Shown here piece after piece: positions 46,665 through 55,365 of a stretch of DNA of 64,000 bases. The DNA comes from Stenotrophomonas sp. ASS1 (GTDB taxonomy: Bacteria; Pseudomonadota; Gammaproteobacteria; Xanthomonadales; Xanthomonadaceae), in NCBI RefSeq assembly GCF_004346925.1, contig NZ_CP031167.1, positions 1,074,001 to 1,138,000 on the forward strand, in the 5' to 3' direction. Position numbers and translations under genes: made by a program. Each line of letters starts with the position of its first letter. The stretch's first letter is position 1. The notes beneath the pieces are model-generated. The model saw only the letters and a list, made by a program, of their open reading frames with translations, had not been told where the DNA came from and ran no database searches.

Positions 46665-47561
46665 ATGTCCATCCATTCGATCAGACCGGCTCCGGCGACG
46701 GGCCTCACGCGGCGCGATGCGTTGCGCATGGCGGTTGCTGGAGGCGTAGCTCTGGGTACTGCGGGTACGCTGCCCGCATTCGCCGCCACGGCGCCGCTCA
46801 AGGGCAACCTGAAGCATTCTGTCGCCCGCTGGACCTTCCCGCAGCTGTCGGTCGCCCAGCTTTGCGCGACGGTGAAGGACATCGGCTTTGCCGCGATCGA
46901 CCTGGTCGGCCCGGAAGACTGGTCCACGCTGAAGGCGAATGGCGTGTACAGCTCGATGTGCAACGGCGCGGAGCTGGGCCTGACCAAGGGCTTCGCCGGC
47001 CGCGAATTCCACGACCAGCTGGTGGAGCGTTACACGCGGCACATCGACCTGGTCGCCGATGCCGGCTACCGAAATCTCATCTGCTTCTCCGGCAACCGCA
47101 ACGGCATGGACCCCGCCGAAGGCATGGCCAATGCCGAGGCCGGCCTCAAGCGCATCCTCGGGCACGCCGAGAGGCGCGGGGTGGTGCTGGTGATGGAACT
47201 GCTGAATTCCAAGGTCGATCATCGTGACTACCTGTGCGACCACTCCGCCTGGGGTGTGGAGCTGTGCCAGCGGCTCGGCTCGGACAACTTCGGCCTGCTC
47301 TACGACATCTACCACATGCAGATCATGGAGGGCGACATCATCGCCACCATCGGCAAGCATCACGCCTGCTTCAAGCATTACCACACCGCAGGCGTGCCCG
47401 GCCGGAACGAGATCGGAGACCAGCAGGAGCTCCACTATCCGGCCATCTGCCGCGCGATCCGCGACACCGGTTTCAAGGGGTATCTGGCGCAGGAGTTCAC
47501 GCCTGCAGCGCCCGATCCCGTTGCCTCATTGCGCGAGGCGATCCGCCTCTGCGACGTCTGA
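46665..47561 (+). CDS. Tat-exported hydroxypyruvate-isomerase-like TIM-barrel protein
   Basis: A 298-residue protein with a twin-arginine signal (TRRDALRMAVAGGVALGTAG). The rest is a sugar-phosphate isomerase/epimerase (xylose-isomerase-like) TIM barrel close to the Hyi hydroxypyruvate isomerase group: VLVMELLNSKVDH, LLYDIYHMQIMEGD, FKHYHTAGVPGRNE and YLAQEF carry the usual metal-binding Glu, Asp, His and Glu residues. Tat export of a folded protein fits a metal-dependent periplasmic enzyme, perhaps acting on a keto sugar. First gene of the rightward operon, 49 bp after the operator; AGGTGG precedes the ATG. Confidence 0.82.
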   Translation: MSIHSIRPAPATGLTRRDALRMAVAGGVALGTAGTLPAFAATAPLKGNLKHSVARWTFPQLSVAQLCATVKDIGFAAIDLVGPEDWSTLKANGVYSSMCNGAELGLTKGFAGREFHDQLVERYTRHIDLVADAGYRNLICFSGNRNGMDPAEGMANAEAGLKRILGHAERRGVVLVMELLNSKVDHRDYLCDHSAWGVELCQRLGSDNFGLLYDIYHMQIMEGDIIATIGKHHACFKHYHTAGVPGRNEIGDQQELHYPAICRAIRDTGFKGYLAQEFTPAAPDPVASLREAIRLCDV

Positions 47562-47588
47562 AACGATATCCACCCAGGTGAGAAACCC

Positions 47589-49274
47589 ATGGCAGATAAT
47601 CACTACGACGCCATTGTTGTTGGCTCGGGAATCAGTGGCGGTTGGGCGGCGAAGGAGCTGACCGAAAAGGGCCTGAAGGTCCTGATGCTGGAACGCGGAC
47701 GCAACATCGAACACGTCAAGGACTACGTCAATGCGATGAAGGAAGCGTGGGACTTCCCGCACCGCAACCGGCCAACGCAGGCGATGAAGGCCGACTTCCC
47801 GGTGCTGATGCGCGACTACGGCCTGGCTGAGAACCTGGAAGGGATGTGGGCCAACGAACAGGACTCGCCCTACATCGAGACCAAACGCTTCGATTGGTTC
47901 CGCGGCTATCACGTCGGCGGCCGCTCATTGTTGTGGGGCCGGCAGAGCTATCGCTTCTCCGACCTGGATTTCGAGGCGAACCTCAAGGACGGTATCGCCG
48001 CTGACTGGCCGATCCGCTACGCCGACATCGCGCCGTGGTACGACCATGTGGAAAAGTTCGCCGGCATCGCTGGTACGCGTGAAGGGCTGGACGTGTTGCC
48101 GGATGGCGAGTTCCTGCCGCCTATCCCATTGAACATCGTCGAGAAGGACGTGGCCGCACGGATCAAGAAGGCATTCGGCGGTACCCGGCACATGATCCAC
48201 TCGCGCACCGCCAACATCACCAAGCCGATGCCCGAGCAGGGGCGCGTCAACTGCCAGTACCGCAACAAGTGCATCCTGGGCTGCCCCTTCGGTGCCTACT
48301 TCTCGACCCAGGCGGCGACGCTGCCAGCGGCGATGAAGACCGGCAACCTGACCTTGCGGCCGTTCTCGATCGTCAAGGAAGTGCTCTACGACAAGGACCG
48401 CAAGCGTGCGCGCGGGGTGGAGGTCATCGACGCGGAGACCGGGCAGACCTACCAGTACACCGCCAAGGTCATCTTCCTCAACGCATCGTCCTTCAACTCG
48501 ACCTGGCTGCTGATGAACTCGGCCACCGATGTGTGGGAGGGCGGGCTGGGCTCATCGTCGGGCGAGCTCGGGCACAACGTGATGGATCATCATTTCGGTG
48601 CAGGTGCCTCGGGTCGGGTCGAGGGCTACGAAGACAAGTACTACTTCGGGCGTCGCCCCTGCGGTTTCTACATTCCACGGTTCCGCAACGTCGCGACCGA
48701 CAAGCGCGGCTACCTGCGCGGGTTCGGCTACCAGGGCGGTGCCAGCCGCACCGGCTGGTCGCGCGAGATCGCCGAGCTGAACATCGGTGCCGACCTGAAG
48801 GAGGCGCTGACCGTGCCCGGTGACTGGCGCATCGGCATGACCGGGTTCGGTGAAATGCTGCCGCACCACGACAACACGATCCGCCTGGACCGCGACCGCA
48901 AGGACAAGTGGGGGCTGCCAGTGCTGGCGATGGACGTTGCCATGCGTGCCAACGAACTGGCGATGCGCAAGGACATGGCCGCCGATGCCGCCGAGATGCT
49001 GGAGGCGGCCGGCGTCAAGGACGTGAAGATGCACGACAACGATTACGCCCCGGGCAAGGGCATCCACGAAATGGGGACCGCGCGCATGGGACGTGATCGG
49101 AAGAGCTCGGTGCTGAACCAGCACAACCAGGTCTGGGATGCACCCAATGTCTATGTGACCGACGGGGCCTGCATGACCTCCAGCGCCTGCGTTAATCCTT
49201 CGCTGACCTACATGGCGCTGACGGCTCGGGCCGCAGATCATGCGGTGCGCGAACTGAAAGCGGGGAATCTCTGA
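47589..49274 (+). CDS. GMC-family FAD oxidoreductase, probable glycoside 3-dehydrogenase large subunit
   Basis: A 561-residue flavoprotein. The N-terminal VVGSGISGGWAAKELTEKGLKVLMLE is the FAD-binding Rossmann motif (residues 11-36); GGRSLLWGRQSYR is a second GMC flavin motif; the C-terminal half has HEMGTARMG and TDGACMTSSACVNPSLT, the GMC substrate and flavin region. The gene pair with the next (subunit 3, Tat-exported) matches gluconate, glucoside-3- and lactose-dehydrogenase complexes, where the large subunit is carried across the membrane by its Tat-signal partner and passes electrons to a cytochrome c. It has no signal peptide itself. Overlap with the next gene is 1 bp. Confidence 0.85.
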   Translation: MADNHYDAIVVGSGISGGWAAKELTEKGLKVLMLERGRNIEHVKDYVNAMKEAWDFPHRNRPTQAMKADFPVLMRDYGLAENLEGMWANEQDSPYIETKRFDWFRGYHVGGRSLLWGRQSYRFSDLDFEANLKDGIAADWPIRYADIAPWYDHVEKFAGIAGTREGLDVLPDGEFLPPIPLNIVEKDVAARIKKAFGGTRHMIHSRTANITKPMPEQGRVNCQYRNKCILGCPFGAYFSTQAATLPAAMKTGNLTLRPFSIVKEVLYDKDRKRARGVEVIDAETGQTYQYTAKVIFLNASSFNSTWLLMNSATDVWEGGLGSSSGELGHNVMDHHFGAGASGRVEGYEDKYYFGRRPCGFYIPRFRNVATDKRGYLRGFGYQGGASRTGWSREIAELNIGADLKEALTVPGDWRIGMTGFGEMLPHHDNTIRLDRDRKDKWGLPVLAMDVAMRANELAMRKDMAADAAEMLEAAGVKDVKMHDNDYAPGKGIHEMGTARMGRDRKSSVLNQHNQVWDAPNVYVTDGACMTSSACVNPSLTYMALTARAADHAVRELKAGNL

Positions 49275-49849
49275 TGGATCGCCGCGAGCTGTTGAAGATG
49301 ATCGTCGCCGCCACCGGTGCGGCCATGGTTGGGTTGCCTGCCCTTGTGCAGGGTCAGGCACCGGCGGGCGCCACCAAGATTCATTTCTCCGATACCGACG
49401 TCGCTACGCTGGATGAGATCGCCGAGACCATCCTGCCGCGGACCCGGACACCAGGGGCGAAGGATGCCGGCGCCGGTCTGTTCATGGCGACGTTCGTCAG
49501 TGACTGCTACACCGCCCGGCAGCAGGCAACCTTCCGCGCAGGGCTGACCGATATCGACAAGCGCGCGGGTGGCCGCTTTGTGTCGCTTGCGCCGGACGCC
49601 CGCACCGAATTGCTGCGCACGCTCGATGCAGAAGCCAAGGCACGCCATGCCGATGTGACCGAAACCGGTACGCCTGAAGAGGGCGAGGCGATGCCGCACT
49701 ACTTCACGATGCTCAAGCAGCTGGCCATCTTTGGCTTCTTCACCTCGAAGGTCGGCGCGACCGGGGTGCTGCAGTACGTCGCCGTGCCGGGGCGCTACGA
49801 CGGCGATCTTGCCTATGTTCCCGGCACGCCCGCCTGGGGGACCAGCTGA
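49274..49849 (+). CDS. Gluconate 2-dehydrogenase subunit 3 family protein (Tat signal)
   Basis: A 191-residue protein with an N-terminal DRRELLKMIVAATGAAMVG, a Tat-type signal (RR then a hydrophobic run). The mature part (VATLDEIAETILPRT, GLFMATFVSDCY, PHYFTMLKQLAIFGFFTSKVG, GRYDGDLAYVPG) follows gluconate-2-dehydrogenase subunit 3. In known complexes this subunit escorts and stabilises the GMC flavoprotein in the periplasm. The start and stop both overlap neighbours by 1 bp (TGATG), giving strong coupling. Confidence 0.85.
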   Translation: MDRRELLKMIVAATGAAMVGLPALVQGQAPAGATKIHFSDTDVATLDEIAETILPRTRTPGAKDAGAGLFMATFVSDCYTARQQATFRAGLTDIDKRAGGRFVSLAPDARTELLRTLDAEAKARHADVTETGTPEEGEAMPHYFTMLKQLAIFGFFTSKVGATGVLQYVAVPGRYDGDLAYVPGTPAWGTS

Positions 49850-50607
49850 TGGAGTGCAACAGGATGATCAAGCCGCTGCTGATCGCGGCCACCGTGCTGG
49901 CCGCCGCACCCGTGTTCGCGCAGAACGGTGCCGACGCCGCGCGCGATCCGAAGAAGACCGAGGTGTGGTCGCCGGTACCTGCGACCGTTGCCACGCCGCC
50001 AGGCAGGGCCCCGTCCGACGCAATCGTGCTGTTCGATGGCAAGGATGTCTCCGCGTGGGAGTCGGAGCAGGGCGGAGGCGTGCCCTGGAAGGTTGCCGAT
50101 GGCGCCATGACCGTCGTGCCCGGCAGCAAGGGCATTCGCACCAGGCAACGCTTCTGCGACGTCCAGCTGCATGTCGAGTGGCGCACGCCCACCGACACGA
50201 AGGGCTTCGACGGACAGAACCGCGGCAACAGCGGCATCTTCCTGCAGGAGCTGTATGAACTGCAGGTGCTCGACAGCTACAACAACCCGACCTATGCCAA
50301 TGGCCAGGCGGGCTCGATCTACAAGCAGGCCATGCCGTTGGTGAACGCCTCGCGCGCACCGGGTGAGTGGCAGGCCTACGACATCCTCTGGAAGGCGCCG
50401 CGCTTCTCGCAGGGCGGTGGGCTTGTGTCGCCCGCGCGCATCACGGTGCTGCACAACGGCGTGCTGGTGCAGGACGACACTGTGCTGGCGGGCAAGACCG
50501 AGTACATCGGCGCGCCTTCCTACGCGCCGCATGGGTGTGCGCCGCTCTATCTGCAGGAACATGACTCCAGGGTCAGCTACCGCAACATCTGGGTGCGTGA
50601 GCTGTAG
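49849..50607 (+). CDS. DUF1080 (3-keto-glycoside hydrolase/lyase-like) exported protein
   Basis: A 252-residue exported protein; the signal peptide is MIKPLLIAATVLAAAPVFAQ. The mature domain is DUF1080: IVLFDGKDVSAWE, then WKVADGAMTVVPGSKGIRT, GNSGIFLQELYELQVLDSY and a final PLYLQEHDSRVSYRNIWVREL, the concanavalin-like fold. Proteins of this family have been linked to cleavage of 3-keto glycosides made by 3-oxidation, which suits the upstream dehydrogenase. The ATG at 49849 overlaps the preceding stop; the ATG at 49864, nine bases after GGAG, is an equally good start. Last gene of the rightward operon. Confidence 0.85.
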   Translation: MECNRMIKPLLIAATVLAAAPVFAQNGADAARDPKKTEVWSPVPATVATPPGRAPSDAIVLFDGKDVSAWESEQGGGVPWKVADGAMTVVPGSKGIRTRQRFCDVQLHVEWRTPTDTKGFDGQNRGNSGIFLQELYELQVLDSYNNPTYANGQAGSIYKQAMPLVNASRAPGEWQAYDILWKAPRFSQGGGLVSPARITVLHNGVLVQDDTVLAGKTEYIGAPSYAPHGCAPLYLQEHDSRVSYRNIWVREL

Positions 50608-50613
50608 GGGCAC

Positions 50614-50637
50614 GCGGCCGGCGTGGTCGCCGGCCGC
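50614..50637. terminator. Perfect hairpin between convergent operons
   Basis: GCGGCCGGCG and CGCCGGCCGC pair perfectly around TGGT. It fills the 30-bp gap between the DUF1080 stop and the cytochrome c stop, so it could end both operons. There is no T-run on either side. Confidence 0.6.
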
Positions 50638-50934
50638 TTACTTCGCCAGGTAGCTGGCGATGTCGTTGATCTCCTGCTGTGACAGCTGGGAGAAGGGCGG
50701 CATCAGCCCGCCGCCCTTGCTGATCTTTTCCTTGATCTGCGCAGGAGCCATGCGCTTGCCGATATCGGTGAGCGCCGGGAATGCGCCCGGCATGCCCGCA
50801 CGATCCGCACCATGGCAGGCCACGCAGTTCGCGGTGTAGAGCTTTGCACCCGCAGCCGGATCGTCCTTGCACCAGGCGGCCGTCGCAACGCTCATGCCAC
50901 CCAGGGCCACCGCCATTGCCAGGATCATTTTCAT
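50638..50934 (-). CDS. Exported c-type cytochrome
   Basis: A 98-residue single-haem cytochrome c. The signal peptide (ILAMAVALGGMSVATAAW) sends it to the periplasm. CVACH at 37-41 binds haem and Met78 in GGGLMPPF is the likely sixth ligand. Size and motifs are those of class I cytochromes of the c5/c551-like type. In this locus it is the natural electron acceptor for the GMC flavoprotein. Leftward operon, 18 bp after the TIM-barrel gene. Confidence 0.9.
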   Translation of the reverse strand: MKMILAMAVALGGMSVATAAWCKDDPAAGAKLYTANCVACHGADRAGMPGAFPALTDIGKRMAPAQIKEKISKGGGLMPPFSQLSQQEINDIASYLAK

Positions 50935-50952
50935 GTGGGGCTCCTTGATGCG

Positions 50953-51816
50953 TCAGCGCCGCGCACGGGCGGGCACGTTGGTGGTCAGGTGTTCACGCAG
51001 ATAGTCCGCACCGGTCTGGATGATCCTGGCCGGATCGCGTGGCTGGTCGTGCTCGATGATGTACCAATGCACGCCGGCGGCTGCCGCAGCAGGCAGGATC
51101 GCGTTCCAGTCCAGCACGCCCTGGCCCACCGCGGCGAATCCGCCTTCGTTCTGGGCCTGGCCCTTCGGTGCATTGTCCTTGGCGTGTACCGCGAACACGT
51201 GGCCGCGGAACTTTGCCAGCATCACTGCCGGGTCCAGGCCTGCACGCGCGACCCAGGCCAGGTCCAGCTCGGTCTGCAGGTCTGGACCGGCGGCGGCGAA
51301 CAGCAGCTCCAGTCCGGTCCTGCCGTCGAAGTCGGCCAGTTCGAAGTCGTGGTTGTGGTAGGCCAGGCGCATGCCCTTGCCGCGCACCTGTTTCGCGATC
51401 CGGCCCAGTTCCTGGCCCAGGGCAGTCCAGCCGGCGGCATCGCCCGGGCGATCCTTCTTGTCCAGGTACGGCACCACCAGCGTCGTGTTGCCGATCGACC
51501 GGTTGAAGGTCACCACCCCATCCAGGTTGCTGCGCAGCTCGGCCAGCGGCACATGCGATGAAACTGCCTTGATCGAATACCGGTCCAGCAGCTGCTTGAG
51601 CTCGGCGGCGCTGGTGTTCTGCGTGCCGACCGTTTCCACCGCATGGACGCCAGCGTCGTGGACGATCTTCAGTTGCTGCTCGAGCGAGCCGGCATCGCGC
51701 AGGGTGTACATCTGTACCGCGATCGGCTTCTGCGTGCTGGCGGCTTCGACTGCAAAAGCGGGCAGGGCAGCGAGCAGCAGAATGAGGCTTGCAGTTCCAT
51801 GGACAAGGGCTTTCAT
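50953..51816 (-). CDS. Exported sugar-phosphate isomerase/epimerase-like TIM-barrel protein
   Basis: A 287-residue exported protein (signal peptide SLILLLAALPAFAVEA). The TIM barrel has IAVQMYTLRDAGSLEQQL, LAYHNHDFEL, TELDLAWVARAG, VFAVHAKDN and WYIIEHDQ, the metal-binding pattern of xylose-isomerase-like epimerases. The substrate is unknown; a keto-glucose or keto-glycoside is suggested by context. GGGAGGATC lies before the ATG at 51816; the long frame upstream is a shadow of the next gene. Confidence 0.82.
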   Translation of the reverse strand: MKALVHGTASLILLLAALPAFAVEAASTQKPIAVQMYTLRDAGSLEQQLKIVHDAGVHAVETVGTQNTSAAELKQLLDRYSIKAVSSHVPLAELRSNLDGVVTFNRSIGNTTLVVPYLDKKDRPGDAAGWTALGQELGRIAKQVRGKGMRLAYHNHDFELADFDGRTGLELLFAAAGPDLQTELDLAWVARAGLDPAVMLAKFRGHVFAVHAKDNAPKGQAQNEGGFAAVGQGVLDWNAILPAAAAAGVHWYIIEHDQPRDPARIIQTGADYLREHLTTNVPARARR

Positions 51817-51835
51817 CAACAGATCCTCCCGGGTT

Positions 51836-52960
51836 TCAACCGATGGCAGTCCAGGCGCGCGACCTGGCTGATGCAATGACACGATCGACGATCTGCGCCG
51901 AGCGCAGGCCGTCCTTGAAGGTGGGCAGGCCCTGCGGCCGCTCGCCCTCGATGGCGCGATAGGTGTCGGCGACAAACGCTTCGAAGCACTGGGCGTAGCC
52001 CTGAGCGTGTCCGGCCGGCAGCACGGAAAGGCGGCGTTGATCGGCACTGCCGGCGCCTGGTCCGCGCACGAAGATCTCCTCGCGTTGGTCGGGTAGGCCG
52101 ATCCACAGGCGCTCGGCGTCTTCCTGGTTGAAGGCCACACTGGCGTTGGCACCGTCGATCTCGAACCAGAGGCGGTTGTGGCGTCCGGCCGAGACCTGGC
52201 TGACCGTCAGAGATGCCAGCGTACCGGCGCCGGTCCTGAACATCGCCGCCGCTACGTCCTCGCTCGTTACCGACTGCATTGCGCTGGCTGCGGTTGGCGT
52301 GCTGAAGCTCTGCCCGCTGACGGCGCCGCGCTCGGCGATGACCGTAGAGAACGCCGCGCTGACCTCGGCGAAGCGTTCGCCGCTGACCCATTCCACCAGG
52401 TCGCACCAGTGGGAGCCGATGTCGGCGAATACGCGCGATGCGCCACCCAACGCCGGGTCCACGCGCCAGTTGTTGCTGGCAGGGTCCAGCAGCCAGTCCT
52501 GCAGGTAGCTGCCGTGGATCAGGTGCAGCGGCCCCAGATCGCCTTCGGCGATGCGTGCGCGTGCCTCGCGCACCACCGGGTGGTAGCGATAAACGAAAGG
52601 TACTGTGGCGACCAGCCCGGTTGAGGCGGCCAATGCTGCAAGGGCCTGCGCATCGTCCAGCGTGGTCGCCAGCGGTTTCTCGCAGATCACATGCTTGCCG
52701 GCTTCCAGCGCGGCCTGCGCCATCGCGCGGTGCAGATGGTTGGGCGTGCAGACATGCACGACCTGCACCTGCGGATCGGCGATCACCTCTTCGATATCCC
52801 GATAGGCGCGCGGGACATTCCACAGCTGCGCCATCTCACGCGCGCGCTGCGCTGACGAAGCGGCAACGCCGCGTACCTCGGCACCGGCGAGCAAGGCCGC
52901 GCGGCGGTGCACGGCGCCGATCATGCCGGCGCCGACGATGGCGATTCCAAGCGTTGGCAT
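51836..52960 (-). CDS. Gfo/Idh/MocA family oxidoreductase
   Basis: A 374-residue NAD(P)-dependent dehydrogenase. The Rossmann motif is IVGAGMIGAVH (7-17), the family signature EKPLATT follows at about 94-100, and the C-terminal domain includes FADIGSHWCDLVEW with the catalytic-type Asp and His. No signal peptide, so cytoplasmic. It may reduce a 3-keto sugar back to the sugar after uptake, or oxidise it. It lies between the MFS gene (12 bp) and an exported epimerase gene (19 bp). Confidence 0.87.
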   Translation of the reverse strand: MPTLGIAIVGAGMIGAVHRRAALLAGAEVRGVAASSAQRAREMAQLWNVPRAYRDIEEVIADPQVQVVHVCTPNHLHRAMAQAALEAGKHVICEKPLATTLDDAQALAALAASTGLVATVPFVYRYHPVVREARARIAEGDLGPLHLIHGSYLQDWLLDPASNNWRVDPALGGASRVFADIGSHWCDLVEWVSGERFAEVSAAFSTVIAERGAVSGQSFSTPTAASAMQSVTSEDVAAAMFRTGAGTLASLTVSQVSAGRHNRLWFEIDGANASVAFNQEDAERLWIGLPDQREEIFVRGPGAGSADQRRLSVLPAGHAQGYAQCFEAFVADTYRAIEGERPQGLPTFKDGLRSAQIVDRVIASARSRAWTAIG

Positions 52961-52972
52961 CGGCTCGAATCC

Positions 52973-54190
52973 TCAGCGTGTGGAAGATGCGGCGGCCACG
53001 GCGGGCCGGTCGCGGAACAGCAGCAGGAAGGCGATCAGAACCACCAGCGCGACGCCAGCCGGGAACAGCCAGATCTGCTGCCAGTCGGGGCCGGCCTCGG
53101 TGGTGAAGTGCTCCACCACCGCGCCGGACAGGAAGGTGCCGATCAGCATGCCTACGCCGTACGTGGCCAGGGTGATGAAGCCCTGCGCGCTGCTGCGCAC
53201 GGCGGGGCCGGCATGGGCATCGGTGTAGATCTGGCCGGTGACGAAGAAGAAGTCGTAGCAGATGCCGTGCAGCACGATGCCGATCACCAGCAGCGAGAAG
53301 CCGCTGCCCGCATCGCCGAAGGCGAACAGGACGTAGCGCACCACCCACGCCGCCATGCCGACCGCCAGCATGGTCTTCACCCCCAGCCGCACGAACAGGA
53401 ACGGCATGGCCAGCATCAGCAGTACCTCGGAAACCTGGCCCAGCGACTGCAGGCCTGCGGCGCCGCGCACGCCCAGGTCGTTGAGATACGGATTGGTGAA
53501 GTTGTAGTAGAACGACAGCGGGATGCAGATGGCGATGGAGGCCAGGAAGAACACCAGGTAGGCGCGCGACTTCAGCAGCCGCAAGGAATCCAGTCCCAGG
53601 ATCTGCCCCAGCCCGGCATCGCGCTGCTGTGCCAGTGGCGGCGTGTGCGGCAGGGTGAACGCATACAGGCCCAGCACCAGCGATGCCAGCGCGGCCATGC
53701 GGAAGGTCAGTTCAAGCCGATGCGCCTGCTCCAACCCCAGCCAGCCGATCAGCACGCCTGCGACGATCCAGCCGATGCTGCCGGCCACGCGTACCAGCGG
53801 GAACTGCTTCTCGGGCGATTGCATGTGCCGCATCGCCACGCTGTTGGCCAGCGCCAGCGTGGGCATGAACAGCAGCATGTAACCCATCACGCAAGCCGAG
53901 AACATGCTGAAGCTGGCCGCCGTGGACGCCAGCCACATCAGCACCGCGCCGGCCAGGTGCAGCACCGCGAGGATGCGCTGCGCGGCGAAGTAGCGATCGG
54001 CGATCAGGCCGACCAGGAAGGGCGCGACGATGGCGCCGATGGACTGGCTGAGGAAAGCGGTGGCGACCTGGCTGGCGCTGGCCTGCAGCGGGCCCTGCAC
54101 CAGGTACGTCCCGAGGGTCACGAACCACGCTCCCCAGATGAAGAACTGCAGAAACATCATCGCGCCCAGGCGCGACATTGCGTGCGACAT
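52973..54190 (-). CDS. MFS transporter, nucleoside:H+ symporter-like
   Basis: A 405-residue inner-membrane protein with 12 predicted helices. The N-terminus FLQFFIWGAWFVTLGTYL and the GLIADRYFAAQRIL loop are typical of the NupG/XapB-like nucleoside:proton symporter group of the MFS, which in other bacteria also includes carriers of unusual sugars. In this locus it is the likely importer of the periplasmic product (for example a 3-keto sugar). Substrate is inferred only. Confidence 0.82.
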   Translation of the reverse strand: MSHAMSRLGAMMFLQFFIWGAWFVTLGTYLVQGPLQASASQVATAFLSQSIGAIVAPFLVGLIADRYFAAQRILAVLHLAGAVLMWLASTAASFSMFSACVMGYMLLFMPTLALANSVAMRHMQSPEKQFPLVRVAGSIGWIVAGVLIGWLGLEQAHRLELTFRMAALASLVLGLYAFTLPHTPPLAQQRDAGLGQILGLDSLRLLKSRAYLVFFLASIAICIPLSFYYNFTNPYLNDLGVRGAAGLQSLGQVSEVLLMLAMPFLFVRLGVKTMLAVGMAAWVVRYVLFAFGDAGSGFSLLVIGIVLHGICYDFFFVTGQIYTDAHAGPAVRSSAQGFITLATYGVGMLIGTFLSGAVVEHFTTEAGPDWQQIWLFPAGVALVVLIAFLLLFRDRPAVAAASSTR

Positions 54191-54217
54191 GGCTTGCCCT
54201 CCCGGGGCGGTAATGGC

Positions 54218-55270
54218 TCAGATTCCCAGCATGTGGTGCAGTGATGCGGCGTCCGTGCCGCTGCCGGCGAAGTCATCGAAGGCGCGTTCGGTCACGCGGA
54301 TGATGTGGTCGCGGATGAAGGCGGCACCCTCGCGTGCGCCGTCCTCCGGGTGCTTCAGGCAGCACTCCCATTCCAGTACCGCCCATCCGGGGAAGTCGTA
54401 CTGGGCGAACTTGGAGAAGATCGCCTTGAAGTCGATCTGGCCATCACCGGGCGAACGGAACCGGCCCGGACGATCGATCCAGTCCTGGTAGCCGCCATAC
54501 ACGCCGCTGCTCGCGCTGGCGCGATACTCCGCGTCCTTGACGTGGAAGATGCCGATGCGCGCGTGGTAGCGGTCAATGAAGCCCAGGTAGTCCATCTGCT
54601 GCAGCAGCAGGTGGCTGGGGTCGTACAGGATCTTGGCGCGGGGGTGATGGTCCACCACGTCGAGGAAGCGTTCGAAGGTCGCGCCGTCGTGCAGGTCCTC
54701 ACCCGGGTGGATCTCGAAGCAAAGGTCCACGCCGCAGGCGTCGAACGCATCCAGGATCGGGCGCCAGCGGCGGCCGAGTTCGGCGAAGGCTTCTTCCACC
54801 AGTCCCGGTGGACGCTGCGGCCAGGGATAGAAATAGGGCCAGGCCAATGCGCCGGAGAACGTGGCATGCGCGGTCAGCCCCAGGCGCTGGCTGGCTTTGG
54901 CGGCCAGCAGAAGCTGCTCGACTGCCCAAGCCTGGCGGGCAGCCGGATCGCCGCGCTTGTCCGCCGGCGCGAATCCGTCGAACAGGCTGTCGTAGGCCGG
55001 ATGCACCGCGACCAGCTGCCCCTGCAGATGGGTGGACAGCTCGGTGATCTGCACGCCATGACCGGCCAGCATGCCGGCGACGTCGTCGCAGTACGCCTGG
55101 CTGCGCGCGGCCTCGGCCAGATCGAACAGGTGGGGCGCGCCGGTGGGGACTTGTACGCCAGAATAGCCCAGACCCGCGGCCCATCCGGCCAGCGTGTCCA
55201 GCCGATCAAAAGGAGCTGTGTCGCCGATGAACTGCGCCAGGAACAGCGCTGGACCCTTGAGCGTCTTCAA
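54218..55270 (-). CDS. Cytoplasmic sugar-phosphate isomerase/epimerase-like TIM-barrel protein
   Basis: A protein of about 350 residues with no signal peptide. Metal-site strands: FEIHPGEDLHDG, ILYDPSHLLLQQMDY, GIFHVKDAEYR, WAVLEWECC. It is the third isomerase-like barrel in the locus and the first gene of the leftward operon. A TTG at 55270, nine bases after GAGGG, is the best start (KTLKGPALFLAQFIGD follows); a TTG at 55291 would put the start inside the operator. The operator ends 16 bp before the chosen start. Confidence 0.8.
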   Translation of the reverse strand: MKTLKGPALFLAQFIGDTAPFDRLDTLAGWAAGLGYSGVQVPTGAPHLFDLAEAARSQAYCDDVAGMLAGHGVQITELSTHLQGQLVAVHPAYDSLFDGFAPADKRGDPAARQAWAVEQLLLAAKASQRLGLTAHATFSGALAWPYFYPWPQRPPGLVEEAFAELGRRWRPILDAFDACGVDLCFEIHPGEDLHDGATFERFLDVVDHHPRAKILYDPSHLLLQQMDYLGFIDRYHARIGIFHVKDAEYRASASSGVYGGYQDWIDRPGRFRSPGDGQIDFKAIFSKFAQYDFPGWAVLEWECCLKHPEDGAREGAAFIRDHIIRVTERAFDDFAGSGTDAASLHHMLGI

Positions 55271-55286
55271 CGTGATTCGCCCTCGA

Positions 55287-55300
55287 TGCAATCGATTGCA
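55287..55300. promoter_or_regulatory. Perfect 14-bp LacI-type operator, right end of locus
   Basis: TGCAATCGATTGCA, identical to the copy at 46603. It lies between the leftward operon and the divergent LacI gene. On the minus strand a -10-like GATAAT runs directly into it, the same order as at 46597-46616, which fits repression. One site could control both directions. Confidence 0.85.
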
Positions 55301-55365
55301 TTATCCTAGCAGGGGCTCACGCAGGACCTGTTGTGCACTGCACAGCAGACAGGAGAACTAACGCC

